Assembly (NCBI GenBank): GCA_946481585.1
Contig: CAMLOF010000006.1
Span: 1-31,189 of the forward strand
Direction: 5' to 3'
Source: an uncultured Macromonas sp.
GTDB lineage: Bacteria; Pseudomonadota; Gammaproteobacteria; Burkholderiales; Burkholderiaceae
Length of the DNA: 31,189 nt
The position numbers and the translations under genes are program-made. The notes under the pieces were generated by a model. It had not been told where the DNA came from. It saw nothing but the letters and a program-made list of their open reading frames with translations, and searched no databases. This document shows positions 8,722-16,948 of this stretch, in pieces (position 1 is the stretch's first letter; the number at the start of each line of letters is the position of its first letter).

Positions 8722-9848
8722 ATCACCTCCAGGTCCGCCTTGAGCGCGCCAGCAGCCTTCAGCGCCTGCAGGATCGCCACGAGGTCCTGCGGCGTGGCGC
8801 CGAGCGCATTGAGCGCCTTGACCACATCACCCAGCTGGGCAGACGCCTCCATCTGGATCAGCGCACCGCCTTCCTGGTTGATCTGGATGTTGGCTTTTTC
8901 CGTGACAACGGTTTGCGCGTTGGGAGGCGCGAACGGCCCTGGCTGGCTGACCACCGGGGTGGAGCTCACGCTCACCGACAGGTTGCCGTGCGCCACCGCA
9001 CAGGCGCCCAACGCCACCTGCTGGTTCATCACCACCGATCCCGTACGGGCATTCACCACCACGCGCGCCTGGGGCGTCGGCAGTTCCAGAGAAAGCTCTT
9101 CAATATCGGCCAGGAATGCCACGCGCGCATCGGAATTTGGCGGCGCGAACACACGTACCACCCGCCCGTCCATGGCCTGTGCCGTGCCCTGGCCCTTGGC
9201 GCGGTTGATCGCCTCGGCCACGCGCCGAGCGGTCTGGAAGTCAAAGGCATTCAAGGTCAGGTCCAGCGTGTCGCCAGACAACAGCGGTGATGGCACTGCA
9301 CGCTCCACCTGCGCACCAGCCGGAATGCGCCCGGCGCTCAGATGGTTGATCTGCACCGAACTGCCGCCAGCGGAAGCCCCTGCCCCGCCCACGAGCATGC
9401 TGCCCTGGGCCAGTGCGTAGACCTGACCGTCCACGCCACGCAGCGGCGTGGTGATGAGGGTGCCGCCCCGCAGCGACTTGGCGTTGCCCACGGACGAAAC
9501 CGTCACGTCGATCATTTGCCCCGGCCGGGCGAACGCTGGCAGTTGCGCCGTCACCAGCACAGCCGCAATGTTCTTGGGTTGTGCCACCACGCCTTCCGGC
9601 AGGGTGATGCCCATCTGCTGCAGGTAGTTCGCCAGGCTTTGGCGGGTGTAGGGCATCTGCTGCGACTGGTCGCCCGTGCCATCCAGCCCCACCACCAGGC
9701 CATAGCCGGTCAACTGGTTGCTGCGCACGCCCTGCACGCCTGCCACGTCCTTCACTCGTGTGGCGTAGGCTGGCGCAGTACCCAGAAGGGCAATGGCCGA
9801 AAAGGCCAGCAAAAGGCTGCGAAGGGGGGAAAAAACAAATCGGTTCAT
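8718..9848 (-). CDS. flgI: Flagellar P-ring protein
   Basis: This 376-residue periplasmic protein forms the P-ring, the bushing in the peptidoglycan layer. A Sec signal peptide is visible at the start (MNRFVFSPLR, then a hydrophobic run and APAYA, cut probable after Ala29). The mature protein starts TRVKDVAGVQGVRSNQLTGYG, the conserved P-ring N-terminus with GLVVGLDGTGDQ. LPEGVVAQPKNIAAV, GTLITTPLRGVDGQVYALAQG and the C-terminal LNALGATPQDLVAILQALKAAGAL are also characteristic. A GAGG ribosome site lies about nine bases before the ATG. FlgA is expected to chaperone its assembly. It follows flgH after 35 bases and overlaps flgJ. Confidence 0.96.
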   Translation of the reverse strand: MNRFVFSPLRSLLLAFSAIALLGTAPAYATRVKDVAGVQGVRSNQLTGYGLVVGLDGTGDQSQQMPYTRQSLANYLQQMGITLPEGVVAQPKNIAAVLVTAQLPAFARPGQMIDVTVSSVGNAKSLRGGTLITTPLRGVDGQVYALAQGSMLVGGAGASAGGSSVQINHLSAGRIPAGAQVERAVPSPLLSGDTLDLTLNAFDFQTARRVAEAINRAKGQGTAQAMDGRVVRVFAPPNSDARVAFLADIEELSLELPTPQARVVVNARTGSVVMNQQVALGACAVAHGNLSVSVSSTPVVSQPGPFAPPNAQTVVTEKANIQINQEGGALIQMEASAQLGDVVKALNALGATPQDLVAILQALKAAGALKADLEVI

Positions 9849-9883
9849 AAGGCACTACCTCGTGAACCGATTGTCGAAAAACT

Positions 9884-10606
9884 TTAGAACGGTAAAAGCA
9901 TCAAAAAGAACCGGGAAAGCCAGCCAAATGTTTGCGCATCGTTCTGCGCACCCCGTCCGCGAGACAACACGCGCACGTTGGCCAACTGCGTGGACAGCAC
10001 CGTATTGCCCGGCTGAATGGTGCGCGGGTCCACCGTCCCCGAGAACTGCAGAACATCCACGTTCTGGTTCACGCCAATCTGCTTTTCGCCGATCACCACC
10101 AGATGCCCGTTGGGCAGCACTTCGGTCACCGTGGCGGTGATGTTGCCCGTGAAGGTGTTGTTGGCCGAAGTGGCGCCATCACCATTGAAGGTATTGGACG
10201 AGGTGGCTCCCGCCTGCAACTTGCCGAGGAGGGAGCTGTTCAGGTAAGGGAATGCCGAAACACCTGCACTCAACTCCGACTCCCGGTTCACCTCGGACGA
10301 CGAGGACTGCGACGCAGACAACCGTTCCGTGATGCGCACGGTGAGCGTGTCGCCCACCAGCCGCGCGCGGTGATCCTCAAACCCCGGCCGGAAGGTGGAA
10401 GCGGCGTACAGGCTGCCTGTGGCGGGCATGGACTGCGCATTCTGGGCCATGGCCTGCTGCGGGTACTCCAGCCGCTGCGGCGCCTTGGCCAGGTCCACGT
10501 CGGGAATTTGCGACAGGCTGGCACAACCCGCCAGCCACCCAGCGGCAAGCAGGCTGGCCGCCACGCGGGCACACCGCCCACCACGAATAAGGTTTTCAGA
10601 CTTCAT
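9884..10606 (-). CDS. flgH: Flagellar L-ring lipoprotein
   Basis: This 240-residue outer-membrane lipoprotein forms the L-ring around the rod. The lipoprotein signal is clear: basic N-terminus, hydrophobic stretch and lipobox LAGC with the acylated Cys at residue 28. The core matches FlgH: GSLYAASTFRPGFEDHRARLVGDTLTVRI, then ITATVTEVLPNGHLVVIGEKQI, and VDPRTIQPGNTVLSTQLANVRV. The protein ends FFLMLLPF, a usual FlgH end. A GGAG ribosome site lies seven bases before the ATG. Length is at the family norm. Confidence 0.96.
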   Translation of the reverse strand: MKSENLIRGGRCARVAASLLAAGWLAGCASLSQIPDVDLAKAPQRLEYPQQAMAQNAQSMPATGSLYAASTFRPGFEDHRARLVGDTLTVRITERLSASQSSSSEVNRESELSAGVSAFPYLNSSLLGKLQAGATSSNTFNGDGATSANNTFTGNITATVTEVLPNGHLVVIGEKQIGVNQNVDVLQFSGTVDPRTIQPGNTVLSTQLANVRVLSRGRGAQNDAQTFGWLSRFFLMLLPF

Positions 10607-10630
10607 GCGTTCACTCCGTCGGGCGCCTCA

Positions 10631-11413
10631 TCAAAGCTGCGACAAGCGCTGCAGCATCTGGTCAGACGTCTGGATCGCCTTTGAATTCATCTCGTACGCC
10701 CGCTGGGTCTGGATCATGTTGACCAGCTCCTGCACCACGTTGACGTTGGAGCCTTCCAGGTAACCCTGCATGACCTGCCCAAGCCCTTCGGTACCTGGCG
10801 TGCCCGTGGTGGGGTTGCCGGAAGCCAGCGTTTCCGTAAACAGGTTCTGCCCACGCGGCTCCAACCCGGCCGGGTTGATGAACGTTGCCAGGTCGATGGT
10901 GCCCGCCTGCTGGGGCGCCGAACTCGTTCCTGAGATCACACTCACCACACCATCCGCGCCGATGGTCACGCTGCGCGCATCGGCAGGAATCGTCACCCCC
11001 CCGAGCACGCGGTAACCGCTGGACGTGACCAGTTGCCCTTGCGAGTTCACCTGGAACGTACCGTCCCGCGTGTAAGCGGTGGTGCCGTCGGGCATTTCGA
11101 TCTGGAAGAAGCCGCCACCATTGATGGCCACATCCAGGCTGTTGCTGGTCTGCTGCAGGTTGCCCTGGGTGTAGGTGCGAGCGGTAGCCACCGTACGCAC
11201 GCCCAGGCCAATCTGCAAGCCTGTAGGCAACTCCGACTGTTCCGACGTGTTGCCCCCAGCCTGGCGCAGGTTCTGGTAAATCAAGTCTTCAAAAATGGCC
11301 GTGCCGCGCTTGAAGCCCGACGTGGACACGTTGGCCAAGTTGTGGGAGATGACGTCCAGCTGCGTCTGCTGGGCCTGCATGCCCGTCTTGGAAATGTTCA
11401 GGGAGTTCATCAT
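10631..11413 (-). CDS. flgG: Flagellar distal rod protein
   Basis: This 260-residue distal rod subunit has the axial-protein N-terminal motif ([21 protein letters not shown]). The FlgG-specific [16 protein letters not shown] follows, then [21 protein letters not shown] and [13 protein letters not shown]. The C-terminus ([44 protein letters not shown]) is diagnostic of FlgG. Two ATG codons stand in tandem (11413 and 11410); AGGAG sits seven bases before the first, which I chose. It lies between flgF and flgH in the operon. Confidence 0.96.
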   Translation of the reverse strand: MMNSLNISKTGMQAQQTQLDVISHNLANVSTSGFKRGTAIFEDLIYQNLRQAGGNTSEQSELPTGLQIGLGVRTVATARTYTQGNLQQTSNSLDVAINGGGFFQIEMPDGTTAYTRDGTFQVNSQGQLVTSSGYRVLGGVTIPADARSVTIGADGVVSVISGTSSAPQQAGTIDLATFINPAGLEPRGQNLFTETLASGNPTTGTPGTEGLGQVMQGYLEGSNVNVVQELVNMIQTQRAYEMNSKAIQTSDQMLQRLSQL

Positions 11414-11441
11414 GGCAGTTCTCCTGTCAGGTTGGTGTGCG

Positions 11442-12182
11442 TCAGCCGTTCAGGTTGAGCAACTGGGCAGCGGTCTGGTCGTTCTTCTCGGCGTTTTGCA
11501 GCATGCGCATCTGCACCTCGAACTGCCGCGCCACCGAAATCATGCCCACCATGGCCTCGATCGGGTTCACGTTGGATCCCTCCAGCATGCCGTCGGCCAG
11601 GCGGGCGTCGTTGTCTTGCGGCATGGGGTTGCCATCGGCACTGCGAAACAGTCCATCGTCCCCACGCTTGATCTTCAAATCCTCGTTGGGCGTGACCATC
11701 TTCAACCGCCCAATCGCGGTAATGGGCTGCCCAGGCACGCGGGCAGACACCGTGCCGTCCGACGCGATCGACACCTCCGAGCCAGCGGGCACGTTGATGG
11801 GCGCGCCGCCGCCGTCGAGCATGGGCAGGCCCGCATGGCCCACCAGCACGCCGTTGGCCGACACCTGCAAGGCACCCGCACGGGTGTAGGCCTCGGTACC
11901 GTCCAGTCCCTGGATGGCAAAGTACGCCTTGCCCACCGCCGCAATGTCCAGGTTGCGTCCGGTCTGGCTCATGGTGCCCGGCGCGTCCAGGTGGCCTGCC
12001 GTGGCCTCCAGCGCATGCACGCGGGTACTCGCACCCTCGCCGCGCAGCGGCACGGCCCGGAACGTGGCCAGTTCCGCGCGAAAACCGTTGGTGCTGACGT
12101 TGGCCAGGTTGTGCGAGAGCACCTGCTGCCGGTGCATCGCAGCGTTCGCGCCGGTCGAGGCGGTGTAGATGATGCGGTCCAT
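11442..12182 (-). CDS. flgF: Flagellar proximal rod protein FlgF
   Basis: This 246-residue rod subunit starts [20 protein letters not shown], a FlgF-type beginning, followed by the axial motif [26 protein letters not shown]. The middle has the expected [17 protein letters not shown] and [15 protein letters not shown] segments. The C-terminal [30 protein letters not shown] closes the subunit. A GAGAGA ribosome site precedes the ATG. It lies between flgE and flgG with short gaps, in normal operon order. Confidence 0.95.
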   Translation of the reverse strand: MDRIIYTASTGANAAMHRQQVLSHNLANVSTNGFRAELATFRAVPLRGEGASTRVHALEATAGHLDAPGTMSQTGRNLDIAAVGKAYFAIQGLDGTEAYTRAGALQVSANGVLVGHAGLPMLDGGGAPINVPAGSEVSIASDGTVSARVPGQPITAIGRLKMVTPNEDLKIKRGDDGLFRSADGNPMPQDNDARLADGMLEGSNVNPIEAMVGMISVARQFEVQMRMLQNAEKNDQTAAQLLNLNG

Positions 12183-12208
12183 GGTGTCTCTCGCTCAGTG
12201 TTTGCCGG

Positions 12209-13525
12209 TCAGCGCAGGTTCACCAGCGTCTGCTGCACCTGGTCCTGCGTCTTGATAGTCTGCGCGTTGGCCTGGTAGGCACGCTGCGCCACGATCATGT
12301 TCACCAGCTCTTGCGTCATGTCCACGTTCGAGTCTTCCAGCGAACTCTGGCGCACCAGCCCCAGGCGCCCTTCCTGCGGACCACCCAGAACCACCGGGCC
12401 CGATGAAAAGGTCTCAGACCAGTACCCGCCGTTGACCGGCTGCAAGCCCTGCAGATTGCGGAAGTTGCCAAGCGCCACCTGTCCCTCGGCCTGCGAAACG
12501 CCATTCGAATAACGTGCCAGGATCACGCCGCTTTCGCCGATGTCGATGGACGTCAGTTCGCCCGAGGGGTAGCCGTCCTGGCTGAGGTCGTACACCGCGA
12601 AGTTCGCGCCGTACTGGGTCAGCGTGAAGTTGCCATCGGCATCCTCGATGTTGATCGGGAAGGACAAGGGGTCGTTCGACGGAATGCCCGAAGCGAAGGA
12701 GCCGCCCGCAATGCTGATATTGGTTGTCAGGTTGTTCGCCGTCACCTTGCCGTCTACGCCAAAGGTCACCGTTCCCACCGGGGTGGCGTTCTGTCCACCA
12801 TCAATGCTCCAAAGCCCCTGCCATTGGGCCGTGGTCGAATCCGTACCGTCGTCCACCCGCACGAAGTACAGCTGAACCGGAATCGCATTGCCCTGCGAGT
12901 CGTAGGCATTGAAGGCCGTGCCGTACTTCTTCTGGTCCGTGGTCAGCGTCACGGTGGTGGCGGGTGCAACGGGTGCAAGCGGTGCCCCCAGCGTCGTTGC
13001 GCGGGCATCCAGGTTGGCCGTGATGGAAACACCTTGCTTGTCCACATCGGTACCTGCGCCGGTTGCGCGCGGGTCAATGGCAGCACCTGTCGGCAGCAAC
13101 AGATCGCGCGTCACCACGCTGGTGCGGTTGCCTTCTTCGTCGGTCGGGAACCCCTGCAGGCGCGCACCGTTGTTGGTGATGATGTAACCCTCTTTGTCCA
13201 GCTTGAATTCGCCGTTGCGGGTATACAGCGTCGAGCCGTCGGTGGTTTTCACCTGGAAAAAACCGCTGCCGTTGACCGCCAGGTCCAACTGGTTGCCCGT
13301 CACCTTGATGTTGCCCTGGGAGAACAGTTGGGTCACCGCAGCCACCTGCACACCAATACCACTGTTGGAGCCCCCTGCTGCACCCAGCGCGCTGGCATAC
13401 ATCTCGGAGAACTCGGCGCGCGACGCCTTCATGCCCGAGGTGTTGGCGTTGGCAATGTTGTGGCCGATCACATCCAGGTTCTTGCTGGAAGCGTTCAAAC
13501 CGGACAGGCCTGTCTGGAAACTCAT
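12209..13525 (-). CDS. flgE: Flagellar hook protein
   Basis: This 438-residue hook subunit builds the curved universal joint. The N-terminus MSFQTGLSGLNASSKNLDVIG, with HNIANANTSGMKASRAEFSEMYA, is the FlgE form of the axial motif. A large variable middle (about residues 140-340) follows, including TVTLTTDQKKYGTAFNAYDSQG. The C-terminal SSLEDSNVDMTQELVNMIVAQRAYQANAQTIKTQDQVQQTLVNLR is typical. AGGAG lies six bases before the ATG. Polymerisation needs the FlgD cap, encoded just upstream. Confidence 0.96.
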   Translation of the reverse strand: MSFQTGLSGLNASSKNLDVIGHNIANANTSGMKASRAEFSEMYASALGAAGGSNSGIGVQVAAVTQLFSQGNIKVTGNQLDLAVNGSGFFQVKTTDGSTLYTRNGEFKLDKEGYIITNNGARLQGFPTDEEGNRTSVVTRDLLLPTGAAIDPRATGAGTDVDKQGVSITANLDARATTLGAPLAPVAPATTVTLTTDQKKYGTAFNAYDSQGNAIPVQLYFVRVDDGTDSTTAQWQGLWSIDGGQNATPVGTVTFGVDGKVTANNLTTNISIAGGSFASGIPSNDPLSFPINIEDADGNFTLTQYGANFAVYDLSQDGYPSGELTSIDIGESGVILARYSNGVSQAEGQVALGNFRNLQGLQPVNGGYWSETFSSGPVVLGGPQEGRLGLVRQSSLEDSNVDMTQELVNMIVAQRAYQANAQTIKTQDQVQQTLVNLR

Positions 13526-13555
13526 GATGTACTCCTAGAAATTCGATTCAAACGC

Positions 13556-14212
13556 TCAAAGAAAAGCCAGCACGTCGCCATAGCTGACCGAGCCTCCGCT
13601 TTCGGTGCGCAGGCGCAGCGAGCCATCGACCATGCCCACTGCCTGCACCGTCTGGCGCGACAGCGGCGTCACCGCCACAGACTTGCCGCCAGACGTCGCC
13701 GTCACCTGCATCTTCGCGATACGCGAGGGGTCAACGTTGCCAAACGGCCACTCGAAGTTGTGCATGCCCGCCGACTTCGCACCCAGATCCACCGTGCCCA
13801 GAATGGCACCCGCGCTGTCCAGAATGTCCACCTGCAGTTTGTCGACACTGCTGCTCAGGCTGAAGCTGCCTTGGGCAACGCTGCCATCAATCGACAACTG
13901 GTTGCCCTGGGTGATGACCTCGCGCCCCACCAGGCTTGCGCCCTGGATGTTCTGCACAGCCGTGAACTGCTCAGCCAAGGTCTTGAGCGTCTGGTTGACC
14001 TGCTGGATGCCCGAGACCGTGTTGATCTGCGCCATCTGTGTGGTCATCTGGGCGTTGTCCATCGGGCTGAGCGGGTCTTGGTTGCTCAGTTGTGCAACGA
14101 ACAACTTCAAGAAACGGTCCTGCGCTGCCTGCGGGTCCGTGGAATCGGCCTGGCTACCGCCCTTGGCGTTGTAGGCGTCAATCTGGCTGTTGCTCAAGGG
14201 GGTCATGAACAT
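13556..14212 (-). CDS. flgD: Flagellar hook-capping protein
   Basis: This 218-residue protein is the scaffold that caps the growing hook and is later replaced by FlgK. The diagnostic N-terminal motif is DRFLKLFVAQLSNQDPLSPMDNAQMTTQMAQINTVSGI. The C-terminal half resembles the FlgD tudor/FnIII region (EWPFGNVDPSRIAKMQV, and SYGDVLAFL at the end). Of two in-frame ATGs (14212 and 14206) the first has AGGAGT six bases upstream and is preferred. It is secreted through the flagellar exporter with no signal peptide. Confidence 0.95.
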   Translation of the reverse strand: MFMTPLSNSQIDAYNAKGGSQADSTDPQAAQDRFLKLFVAQLSNQDPLSPMDNAQMTTQMAQINTVSGIQQVNQTLKTLAEQFTAVQNIQGASLVGREVITQGNQLSIDGSVAQGSFSLSSSVDKLQVDILDSAGAILGTVDLGAKSAGMHNFEWPFGNVDPSRIAKMQVTATSGGKSVAVTPLSRQTVQAVGMVDGSLRLRTESGGSVSYGDVLAFL

Positions 14213-14228
14213 GGAAAACTCCTGAAAA

Positions 14229-14636
14229 TCACTGACCCATCTGCAAGGTCTTCATCAGCAAGGACTTGGCCGTGTTCATCACCTCGACGTTGTTCTGGTA
14301 AGAACGCGACGCCGAAATCATGTTGACCATCTCCTCCACCGGATTGACGTTGGAATGGGTGACGTAGCCCTGGGCGTCGGCGCTGGGGTGCTGCGGGTTG
14401 AAGACACGGCGGTTGGGCACCTGGCTTTCCACAATGTTCTGCACCTTCACCCCGGCAGATGCCTGGTCGTTGTTCATGGGCACTGTCTGGAACACCACCT
14501 GGCGCGCCTTGTAGGCCTGGCCGTCGGGCCCGGCCACCGCATCGGCGTTGGCCAGGTTGCTGGCCACCGTGTTGAGGCGCTGCGCCTGCGCGCTGATCGC
14601 GCTGCCCGACACCCCAAAAATCGTGAACATGGACAT
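14229..14636 (-). CDS. flgC: Flagellar proximal rod protein FlgC
   Basis: This 135-residue small rod subunit begins MSMFTIFGVSGSAISAQAQRLNTVASNLANADAV, the FlgC form of the axial motif. It continues with GQAYKARQVVFQTVPM. The C-terminus GYVTHSNVNPVEEMVNMISASRSYQNNVEVMNTAKSLLMKTLQMGQ is highly characteristic. Length matches the family (about 135). A GGGAGAG ribosome site lies before the ATG. It sits directly after flgB. Confidence 0.96.
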   Translation of the reverse strand: MSMFTIFGVSGSAISAQAQRLNTVASNLANADAVAGPDGQAYKARQVVFQTVPMNNDQASAGVKVQNIVESQVPNRRVFNPQHPSADAQGYVTHSNVNPVEEMVNMISASRSYQNNVEVMNTAKSLLMKTLQMGQ

Positions 14637-14656
14637 GAGGACTCTCCCGGCTCGCC

Positions 14657-15088
14657 TTACTGGCCCTGGATGGCACTGAGCATCGTCTTGACGTGCCCGT
14701 TGATGAAGCGCAGTGTGGACTCGTAACGGATCGCGTTGTCGGTGAAGTTGGCGCGCTGCTGGTCCATGTCCACCGAGTTGCCGTCCAGCGAAGGCTCGGT
14801 CTGGACCGTGTAACCCATGCGCACGCGGTCAACCACGCCTTCGGAACTGCTGACCGTGCGCAGGTGGCGCGAGTTGTCGCCAGCCAGCGCGTTGTTCCCA
14901 CCAGCGCTCATGGATGTGGACGAGCCACCGGCGGCGTCTTGCAGCGCAGCACGGAAATCGAAATCGCGCGCCACGAAGCCCGGCGTGTCGGCGTTGGCAA
15001 TGTTGCTCGCTATCACCTGTTGGCGGTGCGCGCGCAACTGCAGCGACTGGGAGAAAAACTCCATCCGACTGGTCAATTGCTGAAACAT
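14657..15088 (-). CDS. flgB: Flagellar proximal rod protein FlgB
   Basis: This 143-residue rod subunit is the first gene of the leftward flg operon. Family sequence begins MFQQLTSRMEFFSQSLQLRAHRQQ, then VIASNIANADTPGFVARDFDF. It ends with SVDMDQQRANFTDNAIRYESTLRFINGHVKTMLSAIQGQ. The frame is open nine codons further, to 15115, but those residues (MPVLTCEVT) are not FlgB-like. The ATG at 15088 has GAGGTGA two to three bases upstream in a good position, so it is taken as the start. It is divergent from flgA across 147 bases. Confidence 0.95.
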   Translation of the reverse strand: MFQQLTSRMEFFSQSLQLRAHRQQVIASNIANADTPGFVARDFDFRAALQDAAGGSSTSMSAGGNNALAGDNSRHLRTVSSSEGVVDRVRMGYTVQTEPSLDGNSVDMDQQRANFTDNAIRYESTLRFINGHVKTMLSAIQGQ

Positions 15089-15235
15089 GGTCACCTCACA
15101 GGTCAGGACCGGCAAAACACCGGCGTGAGGGAATTGTCAAAAACTTGAGGCCAACCAATCCCGCGAAAAGCGCCGCCATCCCCCACCATTTCCAGGTTTG
15201 AACATCAACACACAGGTCTAAAGTTCTGCCCCAGG
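15089..15235. promoter_or_regulatory. Divergent flgB / flgA intergenic control region
   Basis: This 147-base gap must hold the promoters of both the flgB-L operon (leftward) and flgA (rightward). On the minus strand a perfect TTGACA lies at 15140-15135, but 17 bases on the sequence is only TTTTGC. That pattern, a good -35 with a poor -10, would fit an activator-dependent early flagellar promoter, but it is weak evidence. No FlhDC box could be recognised with confidence by eye. No second gene fits in the gap. Confidence 0.4.
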
Positions 15236-16042
15236 ATGACGACACCCATGCGTTACACGCCGCGCCCCCAACCCTCCCGCCTGTTCGGGCCCGCCTCTCA
15301 GGCAGGGCACTGGTGGCATGCGGTTGTGCGGTCATGCGCGCTGTGCGGCCTGCTGGCACTGGCCTTGCTCCCCGCCATCAGCTCGGCGGCAGACCCAGCC
15401 TTCACACCTTGGGCCCGGCAGGCACAAGCGTGGATAGATGGGCAGCTCTCGGCGGCACCCTCAGCTCCAGGCACTGGCGCCAGGCTGCGCCCCGAAGTGG
15501 AAGTTGGTGAACTGGACAGCCGCCTGCAGCTGGCCCCCTGCCCCACCGTCGAGCCCTACCTGCCCCAAGGCACTCGCCTCTGGGGCCGCTCGCGCATCGG
15601 CCTGCGCTGCCTGGACGGCCCTTCCCGCTGGAACGTTTTCCTGCCCATCACCGTCCGTGCCTGGGGACCTGCCTGGACCATCAAGCAGCCGGTAGCCCCC
15701 GGCGCCACGCTGACCGAGGCGGACGCGGAACTCACAGAAGTTGACTGGGCCGAAAGCATCGCGCCCGTGCTGGCCCTGCCCGAGGACTGGATGGGCAGCC
15801 AGGCCACCCGCGCACTCATGCCCGGCCAGATCCTGCGCAAGGGCATGGTGCGCACGCCACAGGTGTTTGACGCTGGCACCCAGGTCCGCGTCACCGTGCG
15901 CGGCAACGGCTTCCAGCTCGCCGCCACTGGCGAAGCCCTGGCGCATGGCTACGTCGGTCAGTCGGTCAGGGTGCGCATGCCCAACCGCAAGATCCTGACC
16001 GGCACGGTGCGTGACGCCGAAACTGTTGAAATTGCTCTTTGA
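15236..16042 (+). CDS. flgA: P-ring assembly chaperone FlgA
   Basis: This 268-residue periplasmic chaperone helps FlgI polymerise into the P-ring. The N-terminal region has a long basic leader, then a hydrophobic stretch (CALCGLLALALLPAI) and SSAADP, with signal-peptidase cleavage expected near residue 51. The mature part shows EVGELDSRLQLAPCPTVEPYLPQGTRLWGRSRIGLRC. An SAF-type C-terminal domain follows (IKQPVAPGATLTEADAEL, then RALMPGQILRKGMV, AGTQVRVTVRGNGFQLAATGEAL, GYVGQSVRVRM). The usual FlgA end G-x-V-x-D-A-x-x-V-x-I is present. The start is uncertain between ATG at 15236 and ATG at 15248; AGGA near 15233 fits the second better by spacing. It is divergent from flgB and followed by flgM after 136 bases. 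Confidence 0.93.
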   Translation: MTTPMRYTPRPQPSRLFGPASQAGHWWHAVVRSCALCGLLALALLPAISSAADPAFTPWARQAQAWIDGQLSAAPSAPGTGARLRPEVEVGELDSRLQLAPCPTVEPYLPQGTRLWGRSRIGLRCLDGPSRWNVFLPITVRAWGPAWTIKQPVAPGATLTEADAELTEVDWAESIAPVLALPEDWMGSQATRALMPGQILRKGMVRTPQVFDAGTQVRVTVRGNGFQLAATGEALAHGYVGQSVRVRMPNRKILTGTVRDAETVEIAL

Positions 16043-16111
16043 GCCCATCATCTGTTGGGCTGACCCCACAGACTGCACCCCACAAATCACATCTTTTTTT
16101 TGAAAAAGGGG

Positions 16112-16138
16112 TAAAGTCCTGACTTGTCTGGTCGATAA
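16112..16138 (+). promoter_or_regulatory. Sigma-28 (FliA) promoter of flgM
   Basis: The sequence shows TAAAGTCC at 16112-16119, an 11-base spacer, and GTCGATAA at 16131-16138. The known sigma-28 consensus is TAAAGTTT-N11-GCCGATAA, so this matches 6 of 8 in the -35 box and 7 of 8 in the -10 box, with exact spacing. Initiation would fall near 16145, about 35 bases before the flgM ATG. This gives flgM the late, FliA-dependent promoter known from enteric bacteria. Confidence 0.9.
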
Positions 16139-16178
16139 ACCTCTCGTACGGCCCGCAAAGCCGGGTATGGAGAGTGCC

Positions 16179-16499
16179 ATGAAAGTCAACAACCTGTCAG
16201 ATAAGCCAGTCGGCACCACGTCCGTGGGGCTCACCAAGCCTGCGGACAGGTCCGTCAGCTCGCCAAGCACCCCTGAACTCCAGGAGGCGGGCGCCAGCGT
16301 GACCGTCAAGCTGTCCTCCGTCACCCAGACCATGACCAAGGGCGTAGCTCGCTCAGGCACCGACGTCTTCAACGCCGAGAAGGTTCAGGCCATGCGCACG
16401 GCCATCGAAAACGGCTCCTTCTCCGTGAACCCCGAAGCCATTGCAGACAAACTTCTGTCCAACGCCCGCGAAATGCTGGGCGTGGCGTCTGCCAACTGA
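16179..16499 (+). CDS. flgM: Anti-sigma-28 factor FlgM
   Basis: This 106-residue protein binds FliA and blocks late flagellar transcription until it is exported through the finished hook-basal body. The N-terminal half is Ser/Thr/Pro-rich and likely disordered. The C-terminal half has the conserved FlgM helices (VFNAEKVQAMRTAIENG, then SFSVNPEAIADKLLSNAREML). The frame opens at 16167, but the ATG at 16179 gives the family start MKVNNL and has GGAGAG six bases upstream. It lies behind a sigma-28 promoter and before flgN, the usual flgMN pair. Confidence 0.93.
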   Translation: MKVNNLSDKPVGTTSVGLTKPADRSVSSPSTPELQEAGASVTVKLSSVTQTMTKGVARSGTDVFNAEKVQAMRTAIENGSFSVNPEAIADKLLSNAREMLGVASAN

Positions 16500-16519
16500 A
16501 CACTCACCATCCCAGGTTG

Positions 16520-16924
16520 ATGACACGTTTGCCCCCACCCTGGTCTCAATGCCTGGACACTCTGGGCGAGCTGCTCAAATCGATAGAGGCCGCACATGCG
16601 GCCTCTCTTGCGTCAGTATCGTCTGGCAATGCCGATGAATTTGCCGCCTGCTGCGCACAGCTCAACCAGCAACTCGCCAAGGAACAAGCGGGTTTGGCTC
16701 GCGCATTGTCTTCCGGCCAACCGCCTGCAGAAGTCATTGAAATGCTTCAAAAAGTGCAAAACGCACTGAGCAATTTGTACGCAGGAACGGCGCGCCTGCA
16801 AGCACAGGCGAACCGTGCAGCGGCCGTGCTGTTCCCGCAAGATCAGGTACGCGCCTACAGCAAGCTGGGCAACACCGGTTACGGCACCCAGCCCAAGGCA
16901 GGCAGCACCTTCATCAAGGCCTGA
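16520..16924 (+). CDS. flgN: Flagellar export chaperone FlgN-like protein
   Basis: This 134-residue mostly helical protein lies directly after flgM, where the FlgK/FlgL chaperone is normally encoded. Primary conservation is weak, as is usual for FlgN. Consistent features are the length, the amphipathic helical content (LDTLGELLKSIEAAHAASL, EVIEMLQKVQNALSNLYAGTARLQAQANR) and the C-terminal RAYSKLGNTGYG-type end common in betaproteobacterial FlgN. The start is unclear: TTG 16517 and ATG 16520 are adjacent, with only a weak CAGG upstream. It probably uses translational readout from flgM. The assignment rests more on position than on motif. Confidence 0.82.
   Translation: MTRLPPPWSQCLDTLGELLKSIEAAHAASLASVSSGNADEFAACCAQLNQQLAKEQAGLARALSSGQPPAEVIEMLQKVQNALSNLYAGTARLQAQANRAAAVLFPQDQVRAYSKLGNTGYGTQPKAGSTFIKA
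16585..16606 (+). other. Perfect 9-bp hairpin inside early flgN
   Basis: AGAGGCCGC (16585-16593), loop ACAT, then GCGGCCTCT (16598-16606) form a perfect, GC-rich stem about 65 bases into flgN. The following bases are CTTGCG, so it lacks the T-run of a full intrinsic terminator. It codes within SIEAAHAAS and may be coincidental, or it may reduce flgN relative to flgM. Confidence 0.5.
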
Positions 16925-16928
16925 AGGT

Positions 16929-16947
16929 AAAAAGCGCCTGCTGGCGC
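16929..16947 (-). terminator. Intrinsic terminator after fliA
   Basis: Read on the minus strand, GCGCC-AGCA-GGCGC is followed immediately by TTTTTA, one base after the fliA stop codon. The stem is 5 bp, GC-only, with a 4-base loop and five T residues. It would end the motA-to-fliA transcript. On the plus strand the hairpin is preceded, not followed, by the A/T run, so it is not a good terminator for flgN. Confidence 0.65.
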
Positions 16948-16948
16948 G

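Noticed and set aside
9879..9886. A perfect sigma-28 -35 box (TAAAGTTT, minus strand) at the flgH stop codon, before flgI
   Set aside because: Eleven bases on, the sequence is GTTCACGA, matching only 3 of 8 -10 positions, so it is probably chance.
12824..14326. A 500-codon plus-strand open frame opposite flgE and flgD
   Set aside because: Antisense shadow with the same compositional bias and no ribosome site or motif.
15219..15245. TAAAGTTC-N11-GACGACAC before flgA as a sigma-28 promoter
   Set aside because: The -10 matches only 5 of 8 and overlaps the flgA start codons, so transcription would begin inside the gene.
16042..16061. AGCCCA / TGGGCT hairpin after flgA as a terminator
   Set aside because: The stem is only 6 bp with an 8-base loop, and it is followed by GACCCCAC with no T-run.
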